From assembly GCF_001517625.2 (NCBI RefSeq), contig NZ_LN999826.1:203021-267020 (forward strand): 64,000 nucleotides of DNA, in the 5' to 3' direction. Position numbers and translations under genes: made by a program. The notes below the pieces were generated by a model. It saw only the letters and a program-made list of their open reading frames with translations, was not told the origin of the DNA and did not search any database. Shown one piece after another: positions 56,076 through 63,940 of this stretch (the first letter of the stretch is position 1; each line of letters starts with the position of its first letter). Origin of the DNA: Clostridium sp. AT4 (GTDB taxonomy: Bacteria > Bacillota > Clostridia > Lachnospirales > Lachnospiraceae).

Positions 56076-57287
56076 ATGGCAGGAAACAGCAATTTGTCAG
56101 CGGCTGTTAAAGCTAAGAAAGATGAATTCTATACTCAGCTTACTGACATTGAAAAAGAAATGCGCTATTATAAAAAACATTTCAACGGAAAAACGGTTTT
56201 TTGTAATTGCGACGACCCATTTGAATCAAATTTCTTCAAATATTTTGTCCTTAATTTTAATCGTCTTGGACTAAAAAAGTTAATTGCTACATGCTATTTT
56301 TCTTCTCCGATAGTCGGACAACAATTACAGTATCATTGTGATAAAAATGGTCAGATGTCATTTTCCTTCGGGTACGAAACCGAGGTTACAGACGGAGCTA
56401 AACGCCCGTATAAAGCCATAGTCACACAAGTGTATGATAAAACTGGTGACGGTGGTGTAGATATGGTGGATGTTGCTGAACTATTTGTATCTGGGGAAAA
56501 TCAGCTAACAGAATTAGAAGGAGACGGCGATTTTAGAAGTGCGGAATGTTTGGCATTACTTGATGAATCTGATATTGTTGTGACAAATCCTCCATTTTCT
56601 TTGTTTAGAGAATTTGTTAATGTCTTAATTCAGAGAGAGAAACATTTTATAATCCTTGGTAATGTAAATGCAATTACCTACAAAGAGTTTTTTCCGTTGA
56701 TTAGAGGCAACAAGGTATGGATTGGAGCAAGTATACACTCTGGCGACAGAAAATTCTATGTTCCAGATGATTATCCGCTAAATGCTTCTGGTTGTGGTGT
56801 GGACGAGGACGGACGTCGATTTATTCGAGTTAAGGGCGTAAGATGGTATACGAACTTGGACATTAGACAGCGCCACGAGGAAATGATTCTTGTAAAAAAA
56901 TATGCCCCTGAAGTATATGAACACTTTGATAACTATGATGCAATAAATGTTGATGTAACAACAGATATCCCTTGCGATTATGCTGGCTTAATGGGAGTAC
57001 CTATAACATTCCTTGATAAGTATAGTCCAGACCAGTTCGAAATTATAGGTGTTACCCAGTCGTGGTGTGGAATTGCAAGCAAAATTTATCCAAGACAAAT
57101 CCAGATAGATAAAAATGGAAAGCGTTCTCAGGTTACTAAGTTGAATGATGGTGCGGCAATTAAGGTTGAGCAACCGCCAGTCAATAAGACCTACTATGAG
57201 GTTGAAGGAGAACTTTTTATCAAGACATATGCTCGTGTGATTATTCGTAATAAGCACCCCGAACAACCTAAAGGAGGACAAAGCTAA
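56076..57287 (+). CDS. EcoRI-family adenine-specific DNA methyltransferase
   Basis: A 403-residue protein resembling M.EcoRI, a family of adenine methylases with atypical motif order. CNCDDPFESNFFKYF (about 43-57) is the family N-terminal signature, and NPPFS (171-175) is the catalytic motif IV. GAGGTG lies before the ATG at 56076. It may methylate a short palindromic target and protect host DNA from the nuclease next door. EcoRI-type restriction protein itself is not present. The stop overlaps the next start (TAATG), coupling it to the DUF262-HNH gene. Confidence 0.85.
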   Translation: MAGNSNLSAAVKAKKDEFYTQLTDIEKEMRYYKKHFNGKTVFCNCDDPFESNFFKYFVLNFNRLGLKKLIATCYFSSPIVGQQLQYHCDKNGQMSFSFGYETEVTDGAKRPYKAIVTQVYDKTGDGGVDMVDVAELFVSGENQLTELEGDGDFRSAECLALLDESDIVVTNPPFSLFREFVNVLIQREKHFIILGNVNAITYKEFFPLIRGNKVWIGASIHSGDRKFYVPDDYPLNASGCGVDEDGRRFIRVKGVRWYTNLDIRQRHEEMILVKKYAPEVYEHFDNYDAINVDVTTDIPCDYAGLMGVPITFLDKYSPDQFEIIGVTQSWCGIASKIYPRQIQIDKNGKRSQVTKLNDGAAIKVEQPPVNKTYYEVEGELFIKTYARVIIRNKHPEQPKGGQS

Positions 57288-58396
57288 TGGATATAAAAGA
57301 ATTAAAGGTTACAATAGGCGAAGTATATGAGGGGTACTTTAACGATGCCGAAGAAGGTGTTGTAGGTTACGATGAACTCCTTGATATTCGTCCTAAATAT
57401 CAGAGGGAATTTGTTTATAAAGACAAGCAGCGTGATGAAGTAATCCGCACCGTAATGAAAGGCTTGCCGCTGAATGTCATTTATTGGTGCAAGGTCAAGA
57501 AAGAGGACGGAACAGATGGATTTGAAGTGCTTGATGGTCAGCAGCGTACCATTTCCGTATGCGAATATGTGGATGGCTCTTTCTCTGTTGATGATAAGTA
57601 TTTCTATAATCTGCCTACGGATAAGAAAAAGCAGATTTTGGATTATCCTCTATTCGTTTATGTGTGCGATGGAACTGATTCTGAGAAACTGGATTGGTTC
57701 AGAATCATCAATATTGCTGGCGAACAGCTCACAGATCAGGAACTGCGAAATGCGGTGTATGCCGGTTCATGGGTTTCTGATGCGAAGAGATATTTTTCAA
57801 AGACCGGATGTGCTGCAGACACACTTGCTGGAGACTACCTAAAGGGAGCTTCTATCCGTCAGGAATATCTGGAAACGGCAATTCTATGGGCTGCCAGTGC
57901 TGAAGGAAAAACGATTGAAGCCTATATGGCTCAGCACCAGAATGACCCAAGTGCAGTTATCCTCTGGAACTATTTCCGTTCTGTGATTGATTGGGTTCAG
58001 GCTATCTTCCCTAAGAAACGTAAAGAAATGAAAGGGCTGCCTTGGGGATTGTTCTACAATGTACATGGCAAGAGAACTGACCTCGATCCTAAAAAGCTGG
58101 AATTGGAAATTCAACGCCTTATGGGTGACGAAGATGTTACAAAGAAATCCGGTATATATGAGTATTTGCTGACAGGCGAAGAAAAGAAATTGTCCATTCG
58201 TACATTTGACCGCCGTGATGCACTGGCGGCTTATGAGAAACAGGGGCATAAGTGTCCTATCTGCGGTGAAACATTCGAGTTTGAGCAGATGCACGCAGAC
58301 CATATCACACCATGGTCTAAGGGTGGTAAAACTACACCGGAAAACTGCCAGATGCTTTGTCGTGACTGTAATCTGAAAAAAGGTGCGCAGGAATAG
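57287..58396 (+). CDS. DUF262 (ParB-like) plus HNH nuclease protein
   Basis: A 369-residue two-domain protein. Residues about 25-130 form a DUF262 domain with RPKYQREFVY and the nucleotide-binding motif DGQQR (83-87), as found in GmrSD, BrxU and SspE-type defence nucleases. The C-terminus is an HNH nuclease with zinc cysteines C323, C326, C358, C361 and the active-site segment HADHI (336-340). A helical middle links them. It overlaps the methylase stop by one base. It probably cleaves DNA, gated by NTP hydrolysis; whether it reads unmethylated, modified or another signal is unknown. Confidence 0.85.
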   Translation: MDIKELKVTIGEVYEGYFNDAEEGVVGYDELLDIRPKYQREFVYKDKQRDEVIRTVMKGLPLNVIYWCKVKKEDGTDGFEVLDGQQRTISVCEYVDGSFSVDDKYFYNLPTDKKKQILDYPLFVYVCDGTDSEKLDWFRIINIAGEQLTDQELRNAVYAGSWVSDAKRYFSKTGCAADTLAGDYLKGASIRQEYLETAILWAASAEGKTIEAYMAQHQNDPSAVILWNYFRSVIDWVQAIFPKKRKEMKGLPWGLFYNVHGKRTDLDPKKLELEIQRLMGDEDVTKKSGIYEYLLTGEEKKLSIRTFDRRDALAAYEKQGHKCPICGETFEFEQMHADHITPWSKGGKTTPENCQMLCRDCNLKKGAQE

Positions 58397-58444
58397 ATAC
58401 CAATAGGTATTTGGAAAAATATAGCACTTACGAGGAGGAACTAA

Positions 58445-59317
58445 TTGAAGAATATGTTTAATATCTACTATATCAATAACGAGAAAGCATCAGAAATTTC
58501 ATTGTTATTTGATAATCAAATAGTAGAAAAAATCACTCGAATCAAGAATACAGAATTAGCAATGGCTGGCGATGGCGATGTTACCACGAGTGCTGCTTCC
58601 AAAATTCCTGTTATCGGACAGTATTTACCAAGCATAGATCTGAATGGAAATTTATCTCATAACAGGTCCAATCGAGTGGAAGATACTGTAAAAGTGGTAA
58701 GTTCTAAATCGACAATTCTTAAGCCCATTTATGAGAAAGCTAAAGAGGTACGTCGTTTAGATGATAGCAAGGTTGGTAACTTGGTGAAAATTAAGGACGT
58801 TTACCTTACCGTTGTAAATTCCGATGATGTGATGGCTACCAAAGCACTGATGAGTGGCTTGGTAAATCAGGTTCCTGTTGAGGGAATTGGTAATATGAAC
58901 TTCACATCTCTTATGGAAGTTATGTTTAAGGGATCTGCATATGTTCTTTGTGGTGAACTTCCACATAGATTCGGCACTAATGAGCATATGATGCTCAAAA
59001 TCCCTATGAGCGCTGAAAATGAGATGGAAAGCCAGTACAGTATTTCAGATATTGAGATTGGTAAAGTCACAGTGCTCGGTATTTATCGTGGAGAATTTGA
59101 TCGTCGTGATGTTGAACGAAAAATCAATCGTATGATGGCACTGAATGATGGTGGAAAGAAGAGCCAGCAGGAGACAAACGATATTCAAGATAGCGGTATG
59201 GATATTGAGGATGGCGTTCGAGAAGAAGATAAAAAGGGTATTCGGAATATTTCTCTTGCGCAAGGAAAAGTTCATTACATTGATGTCATTGCCATTATTC
59301 AAGACATCAATATTTAG
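58445..59317 (+). CDS. DUF6414-like protein, TTG start
   Basis: A 290-residue soluble protein. GAGGAGG (58432-58438) lies 6 bases before TTG 58445, whereas the first ATG (58454) is 15 bases away, so TTG is the likely start. The order of features (NIYYINNEKASEISLLFDNQ at the start, then a glycine/serine linker, SSKSTILKPIYEKAKE, GNLVKIKDVYLTV) resembles the DUF6414 family; I hold this as tentative. The C-terminal half carries a beta-type domain and an acidic low-complexity patch (240-265). It lies 48 bases after the HNH gene and 8 before the AAA gene. Function unknown. Confidence 0.6.
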   Translation: MKNMFNIYYINNEKASEISLLFDNQIVEKITRIKNTELAMAGDGDVTTSAASKIPVIGQYLPSIDLNGNLSHNRSNRVEDTVKVVSSKSTILKPIYEKAKEVRRLDDSKVGNLVKIKDVYLTVVNSDDVMATKALMSGLVNQVPVEGIGNMNFTSLMEVMFKGSAYVLCGELPHRFGTNEHMMLKIPMSAENEMESQYSISDIEIGKVTVLGIYRGEFDRRDVERKINRMMALNDGGKKSQQETNDIQDSGMDIEDGVREEDKKGIRNISLAQGKVHYIDVIAIIQDINI

Positions 59318-59325
59318 GTGATATC

Positions 59326-60489
59326 ATGGACAGAGTAAGCATTTACGAATACGACAGAAAGAACAGAGAGCGTGTAGTTAAAGCGATTGAGGAAGCAGGT
59401 GGACAAATATTAAGTTGGTCTTTTTTTGCTAAGGATCAATCGAAATTTGAACTTCCACCAGGTACTCTTTCAGTCTTTATTGACATATCTTCTTTGTTTT
59501 ATAATGAAGATCGTGCAGACGCTCTCATCGCTCCAGCTGAGCTCTTGTTGAATATAATTCAACAAGAGCAATCCGTTGCACTGTATGTTATCATTGAACG
59601 CCAATACAGCAAACAAGTACGAGATTTACTGTATTATAAGATTGATGAAGTTCTTGACCTTGAGGATTTTCTTGAAATTGAAAAAGACCCAATTCAAAAT
59701 ATCGTTGATATTGATCAATCTGATTTTGAAAATGTTTTGGCCTATCTAAATCAAAATCTTTTTGGAAATGAGCTTTTCAAAAAACGTCTGAAAGAGGAAT
59801 TGACGAAATATAGACTGTTTAACCGGATTGGGCAACAGCCGATTTTTTCCGTATTGATATGTGGTGCTTCCGGTATCGGTAAAACAGAAGTCGCAAGATT
59901 GATTCATCAAAAGTTAGCCGTAGATGAACCTATGATAAAAATCAATTTCGGCAATTACAGTGCTCAAGATGCTCTTAACAGTTTGATTGGTAGCCCACGA
60001 GGTTATATAGGCAGTAATAAAGGTGAATTGCCCGACAAGCTTATGCGTAGCCGAAGCAAGGTAATTCTTATAGATGAGTTTGAAAAAGCAAGTAAGGCTG
60101 TTTATAACTTTTTCTTACAGTTGCTTGAAGAAGGAAAATTCACAGATTCTTTGGGACGTGAATATGACTTAGATAAATACATCATAATTTTTACTTCCAA
60201 TATGCCTAAAGAACGAATAGGTGAATTTTTGCCACCGGAACTGCGTTCAAGATTTAGTTATAAATGTGCATTTTGGCCGCTTTCCACACAAGAAAAAGAA
60301 CAATATGTAGCTTTTAAGAGCGAGCACTATTTAGAAAAAATTAAACATGAGTGTCCTGGGCTTGACAGCACGTTACAGGCTTCAGATATAATAGATATTG
60401 ATGTTTCACGCTATTCTAATATGCGTGATATCAATAGTGAAATAATGCGTCAAATTACCGACGCATTGTATGCGCAGATCGTTAAGTAG
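59326..60489 (+). CDS. Clp/HSP100-type AAA+ ATPase with an unrecognised N-terminal domain
   Basis: A 387-residue protein with a single AAA+ module of the Clp D2 type: Walker A GASGIGKT (180-187), pore loop GYIG (226-229), Walker B VILIDE (246-251), sensor 1 FTSN (289-292), arginine finger in ELRSRF (R309). No ClpP-binding loop is evident. The first 140 residues are not a Clp N-domain; the pattern of alternating strands and helices (SVFIDISS, VALYVII, KIDEVLDLEDF) suggests a receiver- or TIR-like alpha/beta fold, unproven. It follows the DUF6414-like gene by 8 bases, the last gene of the operon. It may remodel or sense a partner in defence. Confidence 0.82.
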   Translation: MDRVSIYEYDRKNRERVVKAIEEAGGQILSWSFFAKDQSKFELPPGTLSVFIDISSLFYNEDRADALIAPAELLLNIIQQEQSVALYVIIERQYSKQVRDLLYYKIDEVLDLEDFLEIEKDPIQNIVDIDQSDFENVLAYLNQNLFGNELFKKRLKEELTKYRLFNRIGQQPIFSVLICGASGIGKTEVARLIHQKLAVDEPMIKINFGNYSAQDALNSLIGSPRGYIGSNKGELPDKLMRSRSKVILIDEFEKASKAVYNFFLQLLEEGKFTDSLGREYDLDKYIIIFTSNMPKERIGEFLPPELRSRFSYKCAFWPLSTQEKEQYVAFKSEHYLEKIKHECPGLDSTLQASDIIDIDVSRYSNMRDINSEIMRQITDALYAQIVK

Positions 60490-60496
60490 AAACAAA

Positions 60497-60532
60497 ATAT
60501 CAGCCGAGCAGCTAACCACTGCCCGGCTGATG
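60497..60532 (-). terminator. Terminator after tnpV, also facing the AAA gene
   Basis: ATCAGCCGAGCA and TGCCCGGCTGAT pair with one mismatch. On the minus strand a T-rich ATTTTGTTT tail follows, closing tnpV. Confidence 0.7.
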
Positions 60533-60537
60533 CTAAA

Positions 60538-60915
60538 TTATGCGAAAATCAATTCTGCGTTGATGAATTCCTCCGCACGGTTGCGGATGTTGTTCATGGC
60601 TCCGATCCATGCAAGTTGATTCTGTGCTTTCAGAGACTCGTTGATTCCCTCTTTCTCTGCCAGCTGCGTTACAAGCAAGTCGAGCTTATTTCGAGCCTGA
60701 GTATCAATGTCAGAGAGATAGCCGTACAGCTTGCCGCTGAGAACCAGATCAGAGTAGATAATAGGACGGTATTCTCTGAGGTACTGCTGGTGCTTTCTGC
60801 CCCAGATACCGATGGTGTGTACTTCTTCCTCTGGGATGACCAGACACGGCAGATAGTATTCTCCATGCAGCTCATACCAAAGACCGTTGCTGTTATCGTA
60901 AATGTATTTTTCCAT
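60538..60915 (-). CDS. tnpV: TnpV transposon-associated protein
   Basis: A 125-residue protein of the TnpV family found in Tn4451-type and related mobile elements of clostridia. KYIYDNSNGLWYELHGEYYLPCL and MNNIRNRAEEFINAELIFA are characteristic; IGIWGRKHQQYLREY lies between. The start is ATG 60915, with GGAGG 8 bases upstream (60924-60928); a longer form is possible. It reads against the cargo operon and stands at the right end of the island. Its exact role is not known; it marks the segment as mobile DNA. Confidence 0.85.
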   Translation of the reverse strand: MEKYIYDNSNGLWYELHGEYYLPCLVIPEEEVHTIGIWGRKHQQYLREYRPIIYSDLVLSGKLYGYLSDIDTQARNKLDLLVTQLAEKEGINESLKAQNQLAWIGAMNNIRNRAEEFINAELIFA

Positions 60916-61122
60916 ATTGCAAACCTCCATGTATAATTTATTTACAGTAGTACCGAGTGGCTTTGAGGTGAATCAGCCAGCGGAGGTTGCATTGTAGCCA
61001 GTGGCTACAAAATGGCTACAGAATTCTTGTAGACGCTACGGATAGCTTGAAATGTGTGGAATATGTGGACGAAAAGCGCACTATCACTGCATATTATCAC
61101 GAGAAATTAAGGTCTGGCGCTC
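60916..61122. other. Right end of the island, possible reading-frame remnant
   Basis: No complete gene is visible. One frame is open from 60972 to the TAA at 61135, running through the attachment repeat; its second half (ILVDATDSLKCVEYVDEKR, then TITAYYHEKL) looks protein-like. It could be the tail of a lost recombinase or other gene, but I cannot name it. TGTAGCCAGTGGCTACA near 60994-61010 is a near-palindrome. Confidence 0.35.
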
Positions 61123-61134
61123 GAGTGGGAATAA
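61123..61134 (+). repeat. Right attachment repeat of the guaA island
   Basis: GAGTGGGAATAA, identical to the guaA 3' end at 54414-54425. Confidence 0.75.
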
Positions 61135-61139
61135 AATAA

Positions 61140-61189
61140 AAAGGAGCCGTGAAACCTGAAAAATCAAAGGTTTCACGGCTCCTTTTTTT
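61140..61189 (+). terminator. Strong terminator, probably the displaced native guaA terminator
   Basis: GGAGCCGTGAAACCT and AGGTTTCACGGCTCC form a 15-bp perfect stem followed by seven T, starting 8 bases after the right attachment repeat. In the uninterrupted chromosome it would lie directly behind guaA. Confidence 0.88.
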
Positions 61190-61274
61190 GTGGGCGGAAC
61201 TAAAATGGAACAGAAAAACACAGCATATTTCCTAGTTATATATTTTATATATAAGTTTTATAAAAACTATGTAT

Positions 61275-61303
61275 TTTACATATAATTAATTCGATGATAC
61301 AAT
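61275..61303 (+). promoter_or_regulatory. Promoter of the chromate-type transporter genes
   Basis: TTTACA (61275-61280) and TACAAT (61298-61303), 17-base spacer. Upstream, 61228-61268, are AT-rich dyads (AGTTATATA / TATATAAGT and AGTTTTATAAAAACT) that may bind the LysR product. Confidence 0.6.
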
Positions 61304-61332
61304 CCAAGTGTCAAACAAAAGGAGGAAATATA

Positions 61333-61923
61333 ATGAAAAAAGATTACAGTAAGCTGTGGGTTTTATTTAAGTCAATGTTTGCATTGAGTGCATGTACCTT
61401 TGGCGGAGGATTTGTTATTGTTTCTTTAATGAAGAAAAGATATGTTGAAGAATTAAAATGGTTAGAAGAAGATGAGATGTTAGATGTAACTGCAATTACA
61501 CAATCCGCTCCCGGTCCTTTGCCGGTAAATGCATCTGTCATAATCGGATATCGGATTGCAGGCATTATAGGTTCTTTGACAGCGATTTTAGGAACCATCC
61601 TTCCGCCTATGATCATCATTTCTGTTATTTCTTTATTCTATGAGCAATTTCGTACGAATCCATATATCAATACTGCATTACAGGTCATGAGGGCCGGAGT
61701 TGCAGCTGTCATATTTGATGTTGTGATCAACTTAGCGGCAAATGTTGTCCATACAAGACGCAGCCTGTATATAGGCATGATGATGATTGCGTTTATTGCA
61801 ACATATGTATTGGATGTCAGCGCTATGATTATCATTCTTACATGTCTTGGAATCGGACTGATTGATCTGATGATTCAAACAACAAAAAACAAAAAGGGAG
61901 AAATGAGAAATGTTATTGGCTAA
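61333..61923 (+). CDS. Chromate transporter family half-protein, first subunit
   Basis: A 196-residue membrane protein with one CHR domain, about five to six segments. FALSACTFGGGFVIVSLMKKR and ITQSAPGPLPVNASVIIGYRIAG are family signatures. AAAGGAGG precedes ATG 61333. CHR proteins in Firmicutes often come as two half-size subunits encoded side by side; the partner overlaps it by 14 bases. Despite the family name, the physiological substrate in anaerobes is not established. Confidence 0.88.
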   Translation: MKKDYSKLWVLFKSMFALSACTFGGGFVIVSLMKKRYVEELKWLEEDEMLDVTAITQSAPGPLPVNASVIIGYRIAGIIGSLTAILGTILPPMIIISVISLFYEQFRTNPYINTALQVMRAGVAAVIFDVVINLAANVVHTRRSLYIGMMMIAFIATYVLDVSAMIIILTCLGIGLIDLMIQTTKNKKGEMRNVIG

Positions 61924-62482
61924 ACTGTTTATTGCGTTTATTCAGGTTGGTTTATTCAGTGTGGGAGGCGGTTATGCTGCAATTCCGTTGATTCAGGAGC
62001 AGATTGTAAATATTTATGGATTGATGACCTTAAGTGAGTTTTCAGATCTTATTACAGTTGCAGAAATGACTCCGGGTCCGATTTCCATCAATTCCGCAAC
62101 TTTTGTAGGTATGCGGATTGCAGGAATTCCGGGTGTGCTGCTGTGTACGATTGGATGTATCATTCCATCATTTTGTATTTGCTTACTATTAGCCCATTTT
62201 TATTATAAATATAGAAATGTAGACGGGGTACAGGTTGTGTTGGGCTCCATGCGGCCGGCAGTAGTTGCGCTGATTGCTTCTGCTGGAGCTTCAATATTAA
62301 TGCTGGGGCTTTTTCAGGCAGAACTTTATAATGTTGAGTTCAATAATTTTCGTTTTATAGAATTTGCGATTTTCGCCGGTTCCTTATTTATACTGCGAAG
62401 GTATAAAACAAGCGCCATTGCAATTATTCTGGGAAGTGGTATGATAGGTACGTTGATATATGTATTATTAGGCGCTGTTTAA
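61910..62482 (+). CDS. Chromate transporter family half-protein, second subunit
   Basis: A 190-residue CHR-domain membrane protein: FIQVGLFSVGGGYAAIPLIQ at the start and VAEMTPGPISINSATFVGMRIAG, matching the first subunit motif for motif. About five to six membrane segments. It overlaps the preceding gene by 14 bases and precedes a LysR gene by 15 bases, so the three form one operon. The two halves probably insert in opposite orientation and pair. Confidence 0.88.
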   Translation: MLLAKLFIAFIQVGLFSVGGGYAAIPLIQEQIVNIYGLMTLSEFSDLITVAEMTPGPISINSATFVGMRIAGIPGVLLCTIGCIIPSFCICLLLAHFYYKYRNVDGVQVVLGSMRPAVVALIASAGASILMLGLFQAELYNVEFNNFRFIEFAIFAGSLFILRRYKTSAIAIILGSGMIGTLIYVLLGAV

Positions 62483-62497
62483 AAGGAAAGGATTTTT

Positions 62498-63370
62498 ATG
62501 ACCTTACGACACTTAATGATTTTCACTGCAGTTGTAGATGAAGGCGGGATGAATAAGGCCGCAAAAACACTGCATCTTTCTCAGCCGAATATCAGTCAGG
62601 CTATCGCAGAGCTGGAGCAGCATTATGGCGTGAAATTGTTTGAACGTCTTTCGCAAAGATTATATCTGACAAAAGAAGGAGAGCTGTTGCTTTCCTTTTC
62701 ACGCCATATTTTAGATTCCTATAAACAAATGGAAGAAGTGATGAATCAGGCGGTGGAAAAAACACAGATACAAATAGGCTGCAGTGTTTCTGTGGGGACG
62801 TGTCTTATTAACCGTATTTTAGATAAGGCTGAAAGGGTTCTTCCGAAATGTGAATTTCAAGTGAAGGTTACAAATTCATCGGAAATTGAGCAGGCATTAT
62901 TAACGAATCAGATTGATATTGGTATGATTGAGGGAGTTGTTTCAGATGAAAATTTAATAGCGGCTCCCATGTGTAAAGATGAACTTGTCATTGTGTGCGG
63001 AAAAGCACATCCGTTTGCAAAGAAAGAAAGTATTTCTCTAAAGGCATTAGAGGGACAAAACTACGTCAGCAGAGAAAGCGGAAGTACAGAGCGGAATCAG
63101 TATGAGCAGTTCTTAGAACAAAAAGGAATTAGGCTGAAACGAATTTTCTGCAGTACAAATACGGAGGCAATAAAAAATGCAGTAGTACATGGCAGAGGAA
63201 TCGCAATATTTTCAAAACGAATGATTGAAAAAGAAGCAGTAGAGGGAAGTTTGATTATAGTGCCTGTAGAGGACATTCATATAATCAGAGATTTTCATTT
63301 TATTAGACATAAAAATAAATATATGTCGAAAACATTGCAGATTATGCAGGATATCTGTACTGATTTATAA
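62498..63370 (+). CDS. LysR family regulator of the chromate-type transporter operon
   Basis: A 290-residue LysR regulator: helix-turn-helix GGMNKAAKTLHLSQPNISQAI at about 17-37, effector domain from about 90. AAAGGAAAG lies before the ATG. Unusually it is the last gene of the operon it presumably controls, rather than divergent from it, so an autoregulatory loop through the promoter at 61275 is expected. Effector unknown. The CHR-CHR-LysR set is common in Lachnospiraceae. Confidence 0.9.
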   Translation: MTLRHLMIFTAVVDEGGMNKAAKTLHLSQPNISQAIAELEQHYGVKLFERLSQRLYLTKEGELLLSFSRHILDSYKQMEEVMNQAVEKTQIQIGCSVSVGTCLINRILDKAERVLPKCEFQVKVTNSSEIEQALLTNQIDIGMIEGVVSDENLIAAPMCKDELVIVCGKAHPFAKKESISLKALEGQNYVSRESGSTERNQYEQFLEQKGIRLKRIFCSTNTEAIKNAVVHGRGIAIFSKRMIEKEAVEGSLIIVPVEDIHIIRDFHFIRHKNKYMSKTLQIMQDICTDL

Positions 63371-63608
63371 TGGAACGGCAGGTTTTATATCCGGATATCC
63401 GGATGATAATCTGAAGATAAAGAATTTTGTAACAGTTCAGCATTGCATCTTCTTGCCCACTTACAGCGGACAAGAAGCGTCGGGTGTCCGCCCTATGAAG
63501 CTTCAGGCAGAAAAATTCTTATGAAAGCAAGCTTTCAACGCTTTTTTCTGCCTGAAGCTTCGCATGGCTGAACTGTTACAAGAATTTTGAAAAAACTTAA
63601 AAAAACTG
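63371..63608. other. Intergenic region with a large nested palindrome before the rRNA operon
   Basis: No gene is visible. The region is almost filled by nested inverted repeats (63427-63581, described as a separate repeat entry) and a tandem ATCCGGAT palindrome pair near 63389-63404. Confidence 0.6.
63427..63581. repeat. Nested inverted repeats, three levels
   Basis: Outer arms TTGTAACAGTTCAGC (63427-63441) and GCTGAACTGTTACAA (63567-63581), 15 bp perfect. Inner arms 63497-63515 and 63543-63561, 19 bp perfect, starting GAAGCTTCAGGC. Innermost TGAAAGC / GCTTTCA (63522-63528, 63531-63537). A side hairpin CTTCTTG / CAAGAAG lies at 63449-63477 and can compete with GCGGAC / GTCCGC (63466-63471, 63486-63491). 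It may end the LysR operon transcript or be a palindromic mobile repeat. Confidence 0.85.
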
Positions 63609-63637
63609 TTGACATTTGGCGATACATCTGGTAAGAT
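63609..63637 (+). promoter_or_regulatory. rRNA operon promoter P1
   Basis: TTGACA (63609-63614) and TAAGAT (63632-63637), 17-base spacer. Confidence 0.75.
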
Positions 63638-63713
63638 AATCTTCGCTGTCGGGAACGACAGAAACACAAAAGAAACGACATTGAAAAATGTTAAAAAAAC
63701 TTTTGAAAAGCTG

Positions 63714-63742
63714 TTGACAAACGAAAAACAATCGGTTATAAT
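63714..63742 (+). promoter_or_regulatory. rRNA operon promoter P2
   Basis: Perfect consensus TTGACA (63714-63719) and TATAAT (63737-63742), 17-base spacer, preceded by an A/T-rich UP-like stretch. About 200 bases before the mature 16S end. Confidence 0.9.
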
Positions 63743-63940
63743 TAATAACCGTTGCGGACGAAAAGTCAAACAACAAAGAAGTTCCTTGAAAATTGAAGAT
63801 TAAACAGTATGTAAAACCCTGAAAATTCTAACAATTCAAAAGGTTTGGTTTAGACCTTAGGATTTGAGAAAATTCAGAACAAAAACCAAGTAAAAGATAA
63901 CATTAGCCAAGCTAAGTAATCTTGAATAAGAATCAACTTT
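63743..63940 (+). promoter_or_regulatory. 16S rRNA leader
   Basis: Leader between P2 and the mature 16S end. A boxA-like TTCCTTGAAAATTGAA element at about 63782-63797 is typical of clostridial rRNA leaders and serves antitermination; the remainder would pair with the 3' flank of 16S for RNase III processing. Confidence 0.6.

Larger units (their letters stand above)
54414..61134. mobile_element. Integrase-less genomic island inserted at the 3' end of guaA
   Basis: The segment is bounded by a 12-bp direct repeat of the guaA end. It is visibly richer in A and T than the flanks, carries fragments of conjugative elements and TnpV, and displaces what looks like the original guaA terminator to 61140-61189, just beyond the right repeat. 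Contents: a terminator, a membrane protein gene, a small conjugative-element gene, a five-gene operon and tnpV. I find no recombinase gene inside, so it is either a decayed island or one moved in trans. Confidence 0.75.
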
